Part shown: positions 1 through 9,291 of the stretch, piece by piece
Numbering within the stretch: the first letter of the stretch is position 1
Layout of the letters: every line of letters starts with the position of its first letter
From: Ilyomonas sp965199905
GTDB taxonomy: Bacteria > Bacteroidota > Bacteroidia > Chitinophagales > Chitinophagaceae
Direction of reading: 5' to 3'
Assembly (NCBI GenBank): GCA_965199905.1
Contig: OZ241366.1
Coordinates: forward strand, 1,364,001 to 1,428,000
DNA: 64,000 bases
Translations under genes and position numbers: made by a program
Notes under the pieces: model-generated
Told to the model about the DNA's origin: nothing
The model's database searches: none
Seen by the model: only the letters and a program-made list of their open reading frames with translations

Positions 1-1599
1 GTTTGGAAAATATATCCAAACCTGTATAAAAAAGGTTCAGTGCGCACGATGAAAATTGATGACGCTGACGTAAGCAACGGGCTTCAGTTTGATGATATAA
101 AAATGAACAACGCGGGTATAAAAGATACAGCCACAGATGGTACCAACTTTTACTTGCGCAACATAACATTGCTTCCACATTCTAAAACTCATTTCGATGT
201 TCGCTATCACTATATATTAAACAAAGGCTCGCACATACGCACCGGCGAGATTGAGCCCGGAGCCGACTTTATTGCTTACTTTTTTCCTCGCATAGCTGTG
301 TATGATGACATCGATGGCTGGAACGAAAACCGATACTTTGGAACACAGGAATTTTATAATGATTTCTGCCATTTTACGGTGAATATTACCGTTCCAAAAA
401 ACTATATCGTTTGGTGCACAGGCAATCTTTTAAACGGACAAAATGTTTTGAATGATACTTATTGGAAACGTTTGCAGGAAGCGGAAAAAAAGAATGATAT
501 TATCACTATTATTGATAGCAGCGACATTAGTAGAAACAACATCACGGCAGACAAGCCAACTCTTACATGGCAATACGAAGCAGATTATGTAACTGATGTT
601 GCTTTCGCAGTAAGTAATCATTATATGTGGCAATCTTCCAGCCTGGTTGCAGATAGCACAACAAGTCGCAGAACCCGTGTGGATGCTGTGTTTGCGCCAA
701 AACACAAAGATTATTCTGAGGTGGTTTCTTTCGCAAGAAAAACAGTGGAAGCAATGAGCTTTACATTTCCCAAATGGCCATATCCTTATCCGCACGAAAC
801 GGTATTTGATGGTCTTGACCAGATGGAATATCCAATGATGGTGAACGACAATCCACTGGAGCAAAAAGAAGATGCTATTGAGCTAACCGACCACGAGATT
901 TTTCATACCATGTTTCCTTTTTATATGGGCATCAACGAAACCAAATATGCCTGGATGGATGAAGGCTGGGCAACTATTGGCGAGTGGCTGATTTCACCCA
1001 TTATAGATACAAGTATTAAAGATGATTATGGCGTTGAACCATACGAAAGAGCGGCCGGCACCGAAGAAGATTTGTCCATCGCTACTTTATCAACACAGGA
1101 AAGTGGAAATACTTATTTTCTCAATTCGTATCCCAAACCGGCCTTCGGTTATTTGTATATAAAAGATATGCTTGGCGATAAATTATTTACAAAAGCATTG
1201 CATCAATACATTGCGCAGTGGCAGGGAAAGCATCCAATGCCTTTCGACTTTTTTAATAGCATGAACGAAGGTGCCGGTCAAAATATGAACTGGTTTTGGA
1301 AACGCTGGTTTTTCGATGCTGGTGTGCCGAATTTAAGCATTACAGGCGTAAAGCAAAAAGGCAATAGGTTCACTGTTAAAGTAACTAATAAAGGTGGCAA
1401 GCCCGTGCCTGTTGATTTGGTATTACACTACGTAGACAACACCACGCATACGATACATGCCAGCGTTGATACCTGGAAAGATGATATAAGCACCTCCACT
1501 TTTATATTCGTTGCCAGAAAAAAAGTGGCGAGTATAACATTAGGCAGTTTATATACGCCCGATACCGACAAAAGCGACAACACGTTTATTGTAAAATAA
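1..1599 (+). CDS. M1 family aminopeptidase-like metallopeptidase, 5' end outside window
   Basis: The reading frame is open from base 1 with no stop, so the gene starts before the window; a GTG at 40 and ATG at 49 are internal codons rather than convincing starts. The protein carries the gluzincin zinc motif HEIFH (bases 892-906), followed by DEGWA, which supplies the third ligand Glu. An EYPMMVND segment sits where M1 enzymes have their GxMEN substrate-binding motif. The C-terminal part (after about 1330) resembles the beta-sandwich that follows the catalytic domain in M1 peptidases. The likely role is zinc-dependent removal of N-terminal residues from peptides, probably in the periplasm as for many Bacteroidota M1 proteins; the signal peptide is not visible. 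EngB follows about 60 bp downstream on the same strand. Confidence 0.85.
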   Translation, partial: VWKIYPNLYKKGSVRTMKIDDADVSNGLQFDDIKMNNAGIKDTATDGTNFYLRNITLLPHSKTHFDVRYHYILNKGSHIRTGEIEPGADFIAYFFPRIAVYDDIDGWNENRYFGTQEFYNDFCHFTVNITVPKNYIVWCTGNLLNGQNVLNDTYWKRLQEAEKKNDIITIIDSSDISRNNITADKPTLTWQYEADYVTDVAFAVSNHYMWQSSSLVADSTTSRRTRVDAVFAPKHKDYSEVVSFARKTVEAMSFTFPKWPYPYPHETVFDGLDQMEYPMMVNDNPLEQKEDAIELTDHEIFHTMFPFYMGINETKYAWMDEGWATIGEWLISPIIDTSIKDDYGVEPYERAAGTEEDLSIATLSTQESGNTYFLNSYPKPAFGYLYIKDMLGDKLFTKALHQYIAQWQGKHPMPFDFFNSMNEGAGQNMNWFWKRWFFDAGVPNLSITGVKQKGNRFTVKVTNKGGKPVPVDLVLHYVDNTTHTIHASVDTWKDDISTSTFIFVARKKVASITLGSLYTPDTDKSDNTFIVK

Positions 1600-1656
1600 C
1601 CTTCTGCAGGAAAATTATTAATGCTGATAACGCCGGTTTATCCATCTTTACACATC

Positions 1657-2292
1657 ATGATTATCCGCAAAGCCACCTACTTAATTTCCAGTGCTTCGTA
1701 TGAGCAATGTCCGAAACCAGACCGGCCGGAGTATGCTTTTATCGGCAGAAGTAATGTTGGTAAATCTTCGCTTATCAATATGCTTTGCAATAACACCAAA
1801 CTGGCTAAAACATCGGCTGCGCCTGGAAAAACGCAGCTTATTAATCATTTTGAAATTCAAAGTGGCGCGAAGGAAAAGTCACCAACTATCAAATGGTATC
1901 TTGTCGATTTGCCCGGCTACGGTTTTGCAAAAGTATCGCAAAGCAGCCGGCGCAGGTGGGAGCAGATGATTGAAAATTATCTTCGCAAACGCCCCAATAT
2001 CGTAAACGTTTTTGTGCTGATAGATGTGCGGTTAAAGCCACAGGAAATCGACATTCAGTTCGTTAGTCAGCTCGACAAATGGCAGGTTCCTTTCAGCCTC
2101 ATTTTTACCAAAGCTGATAAAGAAAAACCGCTTGCTGCTGAGCGCAACGTACAGGCTTTTTTAGCTGCCATGCGCGAAACCTGGCAGTTTCTTCCGCAGC
2201 ATTTTGTAAGCAGCGCGAATACGAAACAGGGGCGCGATGAGATTCTTGGTTTTATTAGTACTGCGAACGAATCGATTACAGAGAAAGAATAA
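1657..2292 (+). CDS. engB: Ribosome biogenesis GTP-binding protein EngB/YsxC
   Basis: About 211 residues, the normal EngB length. The GTPase motifs are in order: G1 GRSNVGKSS, G3 DLPGYG, G4 TKAD, G5 SSAN. EngB assists assembly of the large ribosomal subunit. An upstream in-frame ATG at 1621 would add 12 residues. The start at 1657 (MIIRKATYLISSA) is preferred because it matches where EngB homologues usually begin, a few residues before the first beta strand. The gene is followed by a strong hairpin at 2475-2514 shared with the convergent response regulator. Base composition matches the surrounding housekeeping genes. Confidence 0.95.
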   Translation: MIIRKATYLISSASYEQCPKPDRPEYAFIGRSNVGKSSLINMLCNNTKLAKTSAAPGKTQLINHFEIQSGAKEKSPTIKWYLVDLPGYGFAKVSQSSRRRWEQMIENYLRKRPNIVNVFVLIDVRLKPQEIDIQFVSQLDKWQVPFSLIFTKADKEKPLAAERNVQAFLAAMRETWQFLPQHFVSSANTKQGRDEILGFISTANESITEKE

Positions 2293-2474
2293 AAAAACAG
2301 CCGGGGCGGTCATCTTTTGTCTATACATGTAGCTTTGATTCCGTCTGCCGCGGCGGATGCAAATCCGGCACAAAAGCTTCACCGGCTTTTCCGCTTCTCT
2401 CCGGCAGCCATTCAGTGCCTGCTTTTCAATTTGGTAAAAAATCAGGCACCTAAGTAAAAACGAAGAATCGTACA
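2293..2474. other. Intergenic spacer without recognised gene
   Basis: This spacer between EngB and the terminator hairpin is locally GC-rich (the CCGCGGCGG region near 2350) and has short inverted repeats such as GTGCCTG (2417 region) and CAGGCAC (2444 region). No coding, RNA or mobile signature was recognised. It does not match the R1-R9 repeat family. Confidence 0.4.
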
Positions 2475-2514
2475 TAAAACAGAAAGAACGCTGTTGAGCG
2501 TTCTTTCTGTTTTA
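2475..2514. terminator. Bidirectional hairpin terminator between engB and a response regulator
   Basis: Perfect 17-bp arms (TAAAACAGAAAGAACGC at 2475-2491 and its complement at 2498-2514) flank a 6-nt loop. The outer A/T tracts give a T-rich tail on both strands. It lies between the convergent engB (+) and receiver gene (-), as expected of a shared intrinsic terminator. Confidence 0.85.
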
Positions 2515-2532
2515 TCAATAAAATTCAACGTA

Positions 2533-2892
2533 TTATATCATCAGGCTCGCAGTGATTTTTCTAAGTTCCTCCAGGTCGAAAGGCTTGGCAATAAATGCGT
2601 CGGCGCCAGCTTCTTTGGCAAGCGACTGGATATCATTATTGGCAGAAAAGTAAACGATTGGAATGTGTTTGATTTCAGTATCGTTCTTAATGGTTTGAGA
2701 AGCGATAATGCCGCCACTGTCAGGAATCCAGTTATCCATAAGAATAATATCAGGCTGAATATCCTTTACGGCTTCTGCTATGTTGTTACAGTGACTGCGC
2801 GTTACAACTTCGATTCCTTGTTTTTCAAATACATAGCTGCAAATGAATAAAATGTCCGCATCATCGTCACAAATAAGTACCTTTTTCTTCAT
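2533..2892 (-). CDS. Stand-alone CheY-like response regulator receiver protein
   Basis: 119 residues consisting only of a receiver domain. The acidic pocket is CDDD (residues 8-11), the phospho-acceptor is D53 in LMDNW, the conserved Ser is S83 in YFSAN, and the conserved Lys is K103 in AKPF. There is no output domain, so it probably acts by protein-protein contact. No histidine kinase is in the window, so its partner is unknown. A second lone receiver lies at 21068-21433, with similar size but clearly different sequence. The gene is monocistronic and convergent with engB. Confidence 0.92.
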   Translation of the reverse strand: MKKKVLICDDDADILFICSYVFEKQGIEVVTRSHCNNIAEAVKDIQPDIILMDNWIPDSGGIIASQTIKNDTEIKHIPIVYFSANNDIQSLAKEAGADAFIAKPFDLEELRKITASLMI

Positions 2893-2963
2893 AGTTCCTG
2901 AGCAGCGAAATCTCGCTTTAACTGTGTGAAAGTAATTAATTTAAAAACTTTGGGAAGGTTAAA

Positions 2964-4163
2964 TTATTTAGTCGAGTCTTCGCCGGACAAAAGGCTAGCG
3001 CCAAGCCAGGCCATCATTCCCATCCCGGTTTCAATAGCGCGCTCATCAATATTAAACAGCGGTGTATGCACATTATGAACGATTCCTTCCTCAGCATTAC
3101 GCACGCCCAGCCGGAAGAAACAGCCCGGCACATGCTGGGTATAATATCCGAAGTCTTCAGCCCCCATTCGCAGTTCGGTTTCTTCTACATTTTCGCCCTG
3201 CATATATGTTTTCGCCAGTTCCCAGGCTTCGCCGGTGAAAGCCGGGTCATTATCTACAGTCGGATATCCAACATCAATCAGCAAATCGACTTCTGCGCCC
3301 ATCGCTTCAGCAATTCCTTTTACCTGCCGGGTTATTAGCTCATGTGCTTTGTATCGCCAGATTTCATCCATAGCGCGAAACGTTCCCATTAACTTCACTT
3401 CACTTGGAATTACATTTGTTGTGTATCCGCCTTGTATAGAACAGATTGACAACACTGAAGGAGAAGTTGGGTTGTTATTCCGGCTGATAATCTGCTGCAA
3501 CGCAACAATAATATGCGAGGCAACCAGTATGGTATCAACCGTAAGTTGTGGAGCTGCTGCATGACCACCGGGACCTTTTATAGTAATAAAAATTTCATCG
3601 GCACTTGCCATTACCCTTCCCTTTCGAAAACTGAGTTTACCAATTGGCAAACCCGGGTGCACGTGCAACCCTACAATGCCTTGTGGCGTCGGGTTTTGCA
3701 ACACGCCTTCTTTTATCATAATACTGGCACCGCCGGGATTGCGCTCTTCACCAGGCTGAAAAATAAGCTTTACAGTTCCTTCCCATTCGCCTTTCGTTTG
3801 TTGCAAAATATTAGCAGCTCCCAGCAAACAGGTTGTATGCACATCATGTCCGCAGGCGTGCATCACACCAGCGTTCTGCGATTTGTAAGACACACTGTTT
3901 TGTTCGTCAATCGGCAGCGCGTCCATATCGGCGCGAAGAGCAATTACGCGGCTTTGCGCGTTGCAACCTTCTATCAAAGCAACAATGCCGGTATCAGCCA
4001 TTGCAGCAAACGGAATATTCCAGCCTTCCAGTTTTTCTTTTATAAAAGCAGATGTATTGTATTCCTGGTAGCTTAATTCCGGATGCGCATGTATATGCCT
4101 GCGGATTTGTATAAAATCGGGCAACGCTTGCTTAGCAAGCTGTTGAATGGTATCTTTTAGCAT
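2964..4163 (-). CDS. M20 family amidohydrolase (M20D; hippurate / N-acyl-amino-acid hydrolase type)
   Basis: About 399 residues, typical of M20D carboxypeptidase/amidohydrolases. Metal-binding and catalytic motifs include HAHPELSYQE near the N-terminus, ADMDALPI, MHACGHDVHTT, FQPGEE with the catalytic Glu, and MGAEDFGYY; the C-terminal HTPLFNIDE segment is also typical. It should release an amino acid from an N-acyl or N-aminoacyl substrate using two divalent metals. Substrate cannot be decided (hippurate, indoleacetyl-amino acids or N-acetyl-diaminopimelate are possible). A longer frame reaches 4211, but that would overlap the upstream SPOR gene. The ATG at 4163 lies 4 bp after that gene's TAA and suits an operon. 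Confidence 0.92.
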   Translation of the reverse strand: MLKDTIQQLAKQALPDFIQIRRHIHAHPELSYQEYNTSAFIKEKLEGWNIPFAAMADTGIVALIEGCNAQSRVIALRADMDALPIDEQNSVSYKSQNAGVMHACGHDVHTTCLLGAANILQQTKGEWEGTVKLIFQPGEERNPGGASIMIKEGVLQNPTPQGIVGLHVHPGLPIGKLSFRKGRVMASADEIFITIKGPGGHAAAPQLTVDTILVASHIIVALQQIISRNNNPTSPSVLSICSIQGGYTTNVIPSEVKLMGTFRAMDEIWRYKAHELITRQVKGIAEAMGAEVDLLIDVGYPTVDNDPAFTGEAWELAKTYMQGENVEETELRMGAEDFGYYTQHVPGCFFRLGVRNAEEGIVHNVHTPLFNIDERAIETGMGMMAWLGASLLSGEDSTK

Positions 4164-4167
4164 GGTT

Positions 4168-4668
4168 TTATTCTGATGTAGCGTCTTCATCTTTTGGCGG
4201 CGTGTATTCAATGTCGTCGTTTACAACATAAATCACCTGTGTATATGCCGAAGACAGAATTTTCTTATATTGATCTGCCTCATCACGGTCTATAAAGTTG
4301 CCAAAGCGAACTTTAAAATAAGGCGATTGAAAAATGGTATATGCTTTTTGCTCGGGAAAGCGCTGCAGAAGACTTGCTTTCAGATTGAATGCCTGCTCCC
4401 TGCTTTGTGTGCTCAGCACTTGCAGACGGTAACCATGATAAAGTCCGTTGTATGTCATGCGGGCAGCTTGCTTATTTAACTTTACCTGCACCGCATTCAG
4501 CAGATCGAGTCGCCCATCTTTTCTAACAACAATACTATCGGCTTTGTTGCCCTGCATAACAGCCAAACTATTTTTTACACTATTAATATTCGAAATCAGC
4601 GAATCGCCTTTTTGCGCATACCCGTTGGCTAAAAAGCAACATAAAATAATGGTGAAAAATCTTTTCAT
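4168..4668 (-). CDS. Secreted SPOR-domain protein
   Basis: 166 residues. The N-terminus is a signal peptide (MKRFFTIILCCFLANGYAQ) with the Bacteroidota-style ending before Gln. The second half (about residues 75-150) has the SPOR pattern: YRLQVLSTQSREQA, then a helix with LLQRFPEQKAY, then SPYFKVRFGNFIDRDEA. SPOR domains bind peptidoglycan stripped of stem peptides, so a cell-envelope role is likely. It is cotranscribed with the M20 amidohydrolase 4 bp downstream, which could fit peptide or wall-fragment recycling; that link is inference. Confidence 0.85.
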   Translation of the reverse strand: MKRFFTIILCCFLANGYAQKGDSLISNINSVKNSLAVMQGNKADSIVVRKDGRLDLLNAVQVKLNKQAARMTYNGLYHGYRLQVLSTQSREQAFNLKASLLQRFPEQKAYTIFQSPYFKVRFGNFIDRDEADQYKKILSSAYTQVIYVVNDDIEYTPPKDEDATSE

Positions 4669-4750
4669 AATGTGTGCTGTTTAAATACAATCAGACGATA
4701 AGTGTACGCAATGTGTAAAGTTTTAAAAGCCAGGTTTTACTTTTATGAAA

Positions 4751-5422
4751 TCAATAACCACCTTCTCCCGCAGGCTCGTCCTGAACGATGGCAACACCGG
4801 CACTGCAACCCAACCTTGCAGCGCCGGCTTCAACCAATTGTTTTGCAAAATCGTAAGTGCGAATGCCGCCGGAAGCTTTGATCTGCACATCGCGGGGAAG
4901 ATACTTCCGCATCAACATTACAGCTTCTATAGTTGCGCCTTTATCAGCATATCCAGTCGATGTTTTTAAATAATCAATACCAGCAGCGCCATACAATTCG
5001 CAACACTTTTTAATCTCATCATCTGTCAGAACACCACTTTCAATGATGATTTTTGCCACCTTTTCCTTTTGTTTTATTATCGCCATCAGGTGGTTAATTT
5101 CGTTTGCGAGATACTGCCAGTCGTTGTTCTTTAACGCAATTAAATTGATAACAATATCAAGCTCATCTGCACCATCAACCATAGCCAGCAACACCTCGGC
5201 AATTTTTGCTTCCACTGCCGAATAGCCAAATGGAAAACCAATGACAGTCGCTGTTTGCACATCCGAATCTTTTGTAAGTTTTTTCGCTTTTTTTATAAAA
5301 GGCGGCGGCACACATACGGCAGCAAATCCATATTGAACAGCTTCATTGCAAAGTTTTTCAATATCTGCAACCGTAGTAGTGGGTTTTAAAATAGTATGAT
5401 CAATGTATTTAGCCAACTGCAT
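4751..5422 (-). CDS. deoC: Deoxyribose-phosphate aldolase
   Basis: About 223 residues, the standard DeoC length. It has HTILKP near the N-terminus, the Schiff-base Lys in LKTSTGYADKG, and a second conserved Lys in IKASGGIRTYDFA; the end is the phosphate-binding GAARLGCSAGV. DeoC cleaves 2-deoxyribose-5-phosphate to acetaldehyde and glyceraldehyde-3-phosphate in nucleoside breakdown. The frame is open further upstream to 5539, but that would run into the GT9 gene. The ATG at 5422 (MQLAKYIDHT) matches the family start and sits just below a well-formed promoter at 5429-5460. Confidence 0.95.
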   Translation of the reverse strand: MQLAKYIDHTILKPTTTVADIEKLCNEAVQYGFAAVCVPPPFIKKAKKLTKDSDVQTATVIGFPFGYSAVEAKIAEVLLAMVDGADELDIVINLIALKNNDWQYLANEINHLMAIIKQKEKVAKIIIESGVLTDDEIKKCCELYGAAGIDYLKTSTGYADKGATIEAVMLMRKYLPRDVQIKASGGIRTYDFAKQLVEAGAARLGCSAGVAIVQDEPAGEGGY

Positions 5423-5428
5423 AGCGGG

Positions 5429-5460
5429 CAAAAATAAAGGTATTTGTCTGCCGCGCAAAA
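5429..5460 (-). promoter_or_regulatory. Bacteroidota-type promoter for deoC
   Basis: On the minus strand the -33 box TTTTG (5460-5456) is followed after 19 bp by TATTTTTG (5436-5429), matching the Bacteroidota consensus TTTG - about 20 bp - TAnnTTTG. It lies 7 bp before the chosen deoC start, implying a very short or absent leader. Confidence 0.7.
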
Positions 5461-5480
5461 GTGTAAGAAAGGTAACTGAA

Positions 5481-6494
5481 CTATCGTGATAACAACAGCG
5501 CGAACACTTTATCTGCGATTGCCAAAGGCGAAATGCCATTCATACAAGCTAAATGATTAGGGCAAGGCTTATTACCAAACACGGAAGAAGGACGGCAATC
5601 CAGATCAATTTGTACACAATTATCTAATGACTGTCCCCAACCCAGGAAACCGAGAAACGGGTGCGTACCGCCCCAAACTGAAACCACAGGAACACCATAC
5701 AACGAAGCGAGGTGCATATTGGCAGAATCCATACTGATCATAACATCCAACTGTGAGATGAGTAATAATTCTTCACTAAAAGAAATAGTTCCGGCAACAG
5801 AACTGGTGCCAGCGTTTTCTTCTGCTATCTGCTTCAAAAGCATTGCATCTTCTTTGCCTCCGAATAAAACAATTTCAATGTTTTTTTGGGTTAATAAAAT
5901 GCGAATAACCTCCTGCATTTTTACTAACGGATACATCTTTTCAGCATACCGCGCGAAGGGTGCGATACCTATTTTTTTTACATCCTTTTTTTGAAAAGAA
6001 AATCCTTCCGTATTTATTGTAATGCCTTGCTCAATATTCAATTCGACAGGCAGTTCTAATTTTTCAAACACATCTGCATATCTCTGAAAAGTAGATTTTA
6101 AAGGTTTTAAATCTTTGTGATGTTGCCGAGTCAGTTCCTTTTTTTCTTTTCTGCCTTTATTGATAGCCGCTGTTTTTTTACCGCCAAAAAAAAAGCGCAG
6201 TATTTGCGTGCGAAGTACATTGTGCAAATCGGCAATTGCATTGAACGAATGAGCTGCATTCAACTCTTTGTAAAGACGATATAAGCCGATAACACCTTTA
6301 TGTTTTCCCTTCAAATCTGCTGCAACAAAATGCAGCCTGTTTAAGCCGTCAAATAAAGGTTTTACAAAAGCAACAGAAACAAATGTGATTTGTAATTGGG
6401 GATACTGGTAAAGCAAAATCTTGATAACAGGAACTGTCATCGCAATATCGCCAAGCGAGGAAAAGCGAAAGACGAGGATATGCCTGGGCTGCAT
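5481..6494 (-). CDS. Glycosyltransferase family 9 (heptosyltransferase-like)
   Basis: 337 residues with a GT-B fold pattern. The N-terminus ILVFRFSSLGDIAMTVPV is the GT9 signature. The C-terminal half has the nucleotide-sugar site around ISMDSANMHLASLYGVPVV and VWGGTHPF. GT9 enzymes add heptose or related sugars to lipopolysaccharide core. Its ATG overlaps the stop of the DUF4254 gene as TAATG, so the two are translationally coupled. Acceptor and donor are unknown. Confidence 0.9.
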   Translation of the reverse strand: MQPRHILVFRFSSLGDIAMTVPVIKILLYQYPQLQITFVSVAFVKPLFDGLNRLHFVAADLKGKHKGVIGLYRLYKELNAAHSFNAIADLHNVLRTQILRFFFGGKKTAAINKGRKEKKELTRQHHKDLKPLKSTFQRYADVFEKLELPVELNIEQGITINTEGFSFQKKDVKKIGIAPFARYAEKMYPLVKMQEVIRILLTQKNIEIVLFGGKEDAMLLKQIAEENAGTSSVAGTISFSEELLLISQLDVMISMDSANMHLASLYGVPVVSVWGGTHPFLGFLGWGQSLDNCVQIDLDCRPSSVFGNKPCPNHLACMNGISPLAIADKVFALLLSR

Positions 6495-7108
6495 TACAGA
6501 TCAGCCACTTTTTGATGATATAAAACAGGATTCAGTGTAGCATCGTTGTACATCTTCATTTGCCGGTACACTTTCATTTTTTTATTGCCTGCGGCAATGT
6601 CTTCAATAAGCTCATTTATAGCATCCGATAAATCTTCGCGTTGCTCATAAAGCATTGACAATTTCTGTGCACAGCGTTCGCGATGTTCATCAGTTGCATC
6701 TTGCCGCGAAGCCTCTATTGCCATGTGAAAAATTTTCAGTTCCAATATTGAAAGACGATCAATAGCCCAGGCAGGGCTTTCTGTATTCAGTGTTGCACCA
6801 GGTAATAAAAAGGTACGACCGTATTGTTGCAAAAACCAATCATCAATCTGCTCCACCATATCCGTTCTTTGCTGGTTCGATAAATCGATACGACGCTTAA
6901 GGTGCAGGGCTGTTAATGGTTCTATGTTGGGATTTCTAATGATATCTTCTAAATGCCATTGCACGGTATCTATCCAGCATTTATGGAAAAGAATTGATTC
7001 AATGGCAGGAAATGCATAAGGATTACGCAATAGCGTGTCTACATTATCTTCTGCGTGATAATCCTTGATACATTGCTCGAAAATCTGTATGCAGTTCTGG
7101 CTTGTCAT
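6494..7108 (-). CDS. DUF4254 family protein
   Basis: About 204 residues, mostly helical by composition, with motifs recalled from the Bacteroidota DUF4254 family (FHKCWIDTVQWHLED, NQQRTDMVEQID, SILELKIFHM). No biochemical function is known to me. The gene commonly neighbours GT9 glycosyltransferases, and here it is coupled to one through a TAATG overlap, which suggests a role in the same surface-glycan step. The open frame extends to 7168 into the MFS gene. The ATG at 7108 is preferred because a TATTTTTG -7 box lies just upstream at 7120-7113. Confidence 0.82.
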   Translation of the reverse strand: MTSQNCIQIFEQCIKDYHAEDNVDTLLRNPYAFPAIESILFHKCWIDTVQWHLEDIIRNPNIEPLTALHLKRRIDLSNQQRTDMVEQIDDWFLQQYGRTFLLPGATLNTESPAWAIDRLSILELKIFHMAIEASRQDATDEHRERCAQKLSMLYEQREDLSDAINELIEDIAAGNKKMKVYRQMKMYNDATLNPVLYHQKVADL

Positions 7109-7133
7109 GTTGCAAAAATAAAGTGCAAACGAG

Positions 7134-8405
7134 TTAAGAGATCTCAACAAAATTGAGGTCTTTACCAAAAGTCTCCTGAAGTGATATGGTAGCCCATAAA
7201 CCGATCACGATTACCAGCACGCCAATGATTTGCGCACTCACGAGGTAACTGCTATCTGCAGAAAAGGAATGTTGCGTAAATGTGCTTCGCAAGTATTTAA
7301 ACAACAGGATTATCAGAGGCACCGTCCCTCTTACAAAATTAGGAATTGTTGTAGCAGCCGTTGCCCGGAGATTCGTACCAAACTGTTCGGCGCCGATGGT
7401 TACAAATATTGCCCAATAACCCATGGAAAAACCTAGGGCAATACACAACAGATACATGGTTTGCGCAGTACCATTATGTTGTATAGTAAAGAATAAAGTG
7501 ATAAAAATGATAGCCAGACTTAAGAAAACATACAGCGCTTTTTTCCGGCTTTTCAGGTATTGACTTAATAACCCAATGGCAATGTCGCCCACGGAGATTC
7601 CCATGTAAGCAAACATCACCGCTTTGCCGGCATCAATGGGTTCGCTGATTTGCATAGCGGCGCCAAACTCTTTAGAAAATGTAATTAACAAACCGATCAC
7701 ATACCACGTAGGTAAGCCGATTAATATGCTGATGAGATAGCGTTTGAAACGTTCTCTTTTTTTGAATAACATGAAGAAATTTCCACGCTGCACTTCCATT
7801 TGTTTTACCCGTTGAAACATACCGGATTCAAAAACGGAAATGCGTAACAAAAGAAGTAAAATACCCAATCCCCCGCCAATAAAGTAGCAGGTTTGCCAGC
7901 CTGTGTTGTCTGGTTTTACAAACTCCTGCTTCACGAGAAAAGCAGCAATGGCGCCGAGCAAACCGATGCCGGCCACCAATGATGTGGCGACACCACGCTT
8001 CTCTTTTGATGCAAGTTCAGACACGAGAGTAATACCGGCGCCAAGCTCGCCGGCTAATCCTAAACCGGCAATGAAACGTATGATGGCATATTGCTCAACC
8101 GTATGAACAAAACCGTTGGCAATGTTGGCAGCGGAATACAAAAGAATAGAACCAAAAAGAACACTCAGCCTGCCTTTTTTATCACCGACTATACCCCAAA
8201 AAATACCTCCAAATAATAAGCCTATCATCTGTATGCTGATAATATTCTCACCGTCGGTTGTAATTTGAGCATCTGTTAAGCCCATATCTTTCAGGCTTGG
8301 AACGCGGATGATGCTGAACAAAAGAAGATCATAAATATCAACAAAATAACCCAGCGCAGCTACCAGCAATGGAATGGTAAATAAGCTTTGCTTGTTTGTA
8401 GTCAT
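7134..8405 (-). CDS. Major facilitator superfamily transporter
   Basis: 423 residues with about 12 hydrophobic segments. The MFS cytoplasmic loop signature is present as GIVGDKKGRLSVL, followed by RFIAGLGLAGELGAG and the ASKEKRG loop. The layout resembles metabolite:H+ symporters of the sugar/dicarboxylate type, but the substrate cannot be inferred. The gene ends 25 bp before the DUF4254 start and may be transcribed with it. Confidence 0.88.
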   Translation of the reverse strand: MTTNKQSLFTIPLLVAALGYFVDIYDLLLFSIIRVPSLKDMGLTDAQITTDGENIISIQMIGLLFGGIFWGIVGDKKGRLSVLFGSILLYSAANIANGFVHTVEQYAIIRFIAGLGLAGELGAGITLVSELASKEKRGVATSLVAGIGLLGAIAAFLVKQEFVKPDNTGWQTCYFIGGGLGILLLLLRISVFESGMFQRVKQMEVQRGNFFMLFKKRERFKRYLISILIGLPTWYVIGLLITFSKEFGAAMQISEPIDAGKAVMFAYMGISVGDIAIGLLSQYLKSRKKALYVFLSLAIIFITLFFTIQHNGTAQTMYLLCIALGFSMGYWAIFVTIGAEQFGTNLRATAATTIPNFVRGTVPLIILLFKYLRSTFTQHSFSADSSYLVSAQIIGVLVIVIGLWATISLQETFGKDLNFVEIS

Positions 8406-8462
8406 GGCAGCAATCGATATTTAAAAAAAACTGGCAATTGTACTTTTCTGGCAGGATAAAGT

Positions 8463-9107
8463 TTATTTAGCGTCTGTATCAACAACTGGTTTTTTACCAA
8501 AAAACAATTTGATGATAACAGGTATGGTAGTAATAACAATAATACCAATCGCTATGATTTCGATATGTTCCTTCAGGCTAAAATTGTAACGACCCTGTAC
8601 CCAGCTTTCTAAAAAATGACCACCCAAAAACATACTCGCAACCCAGGCAATGCTTCCCAGAATATTATATAAAGTAAAAGTTGCTTTTGGCATTTTTACA
8701 ACACCAGCAACAATGGGTGCAAACGTGCGGATAATAGGTAAAAACTTAGAAGCGAACACAGTTCCTCTTCCATACTTTTGATAGAAGTCGTGTGCGCGCA
8801 TCAGGTGTTTTCGCCGAAAGAAAAAAGTTTCTTTTCGCTCGTAAAGTAAAGGCCCGGTTTTGTTGCCAAACCAGTACCCTGCCATGTTCCCCAATATAGA
8901 AGCGATAATAAGTAAAACGATGATAACACTGTAGTGAACGTTGAAAAAGCTGTCTGACAATTTGCCTGCATAAATACCGGCTGCAAACAAAAGACTATCA
9001 CCGGGAAGAAAAAAGCCGAGCAGTAAACCGGTTTCCGCAAAAATGATAAAAAGCAATGCATATAAACCACCGTGTTCAATGATCCAGTCAATTAAATTAT
9101 TCAGCAT
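8463..9107 (-). CDS. DedA family inner-membrane protein
   Basis: 214 residues. The DedA hallmarks are ETGLLLGFFLPGDSLL near residue 25, the GYWFGNKTG loop, and KFLPIIRTFAPIVAG with the conserved Arg. DedA proteins are thought to be lipid scramblases that recycle carrier lipids or phospholipids and support membrane homeostasis. The gene stands alone between the MFS gene and an AT-rich spacer. Confidence 0.92.
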   Translation of the reverse strand: MLNNLIDWIIEHGGLYALLFIIFAETGLLLGFFLPGDSLLFAAGIYAGKLSDSFFNVHYSVIIVLLIIASILGNMAGYWFGNKTGPLLYERKETFFFRRKHLMRAHDFYQKYGRGTVFASKFLPIIRTFAPIVAGVVKMPKATFTLYNILGSIAWVASMFLGGHFLESWVQGRYNFSLKEHIEIIAIGIIVITTIPVIIKLFFGKKPVVDTDAK

Positions 9108-9291
9108 GAAAAGGAATGATTAAGTAAAATAACTTTTATAATTCTATTTTTCGAATTCTGGTTTTACGAACATTAATAACAGCAAAAGAATCCATTAATT
9201 CTCCTGATTGATTTAACAAGAGTGCAAATAGTCTTTGCAAAATGATTTCTCTATCTTTTAAAATAACGCATTAAAACAATACAAAAAACTT

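Noticed and set aside
430..864. Minus-strand frame of 144 residues inside the M1 peptidase gene
   Set aside because: Cys/His-rich shadow of a well-supported plus-strand zinc peptidase.
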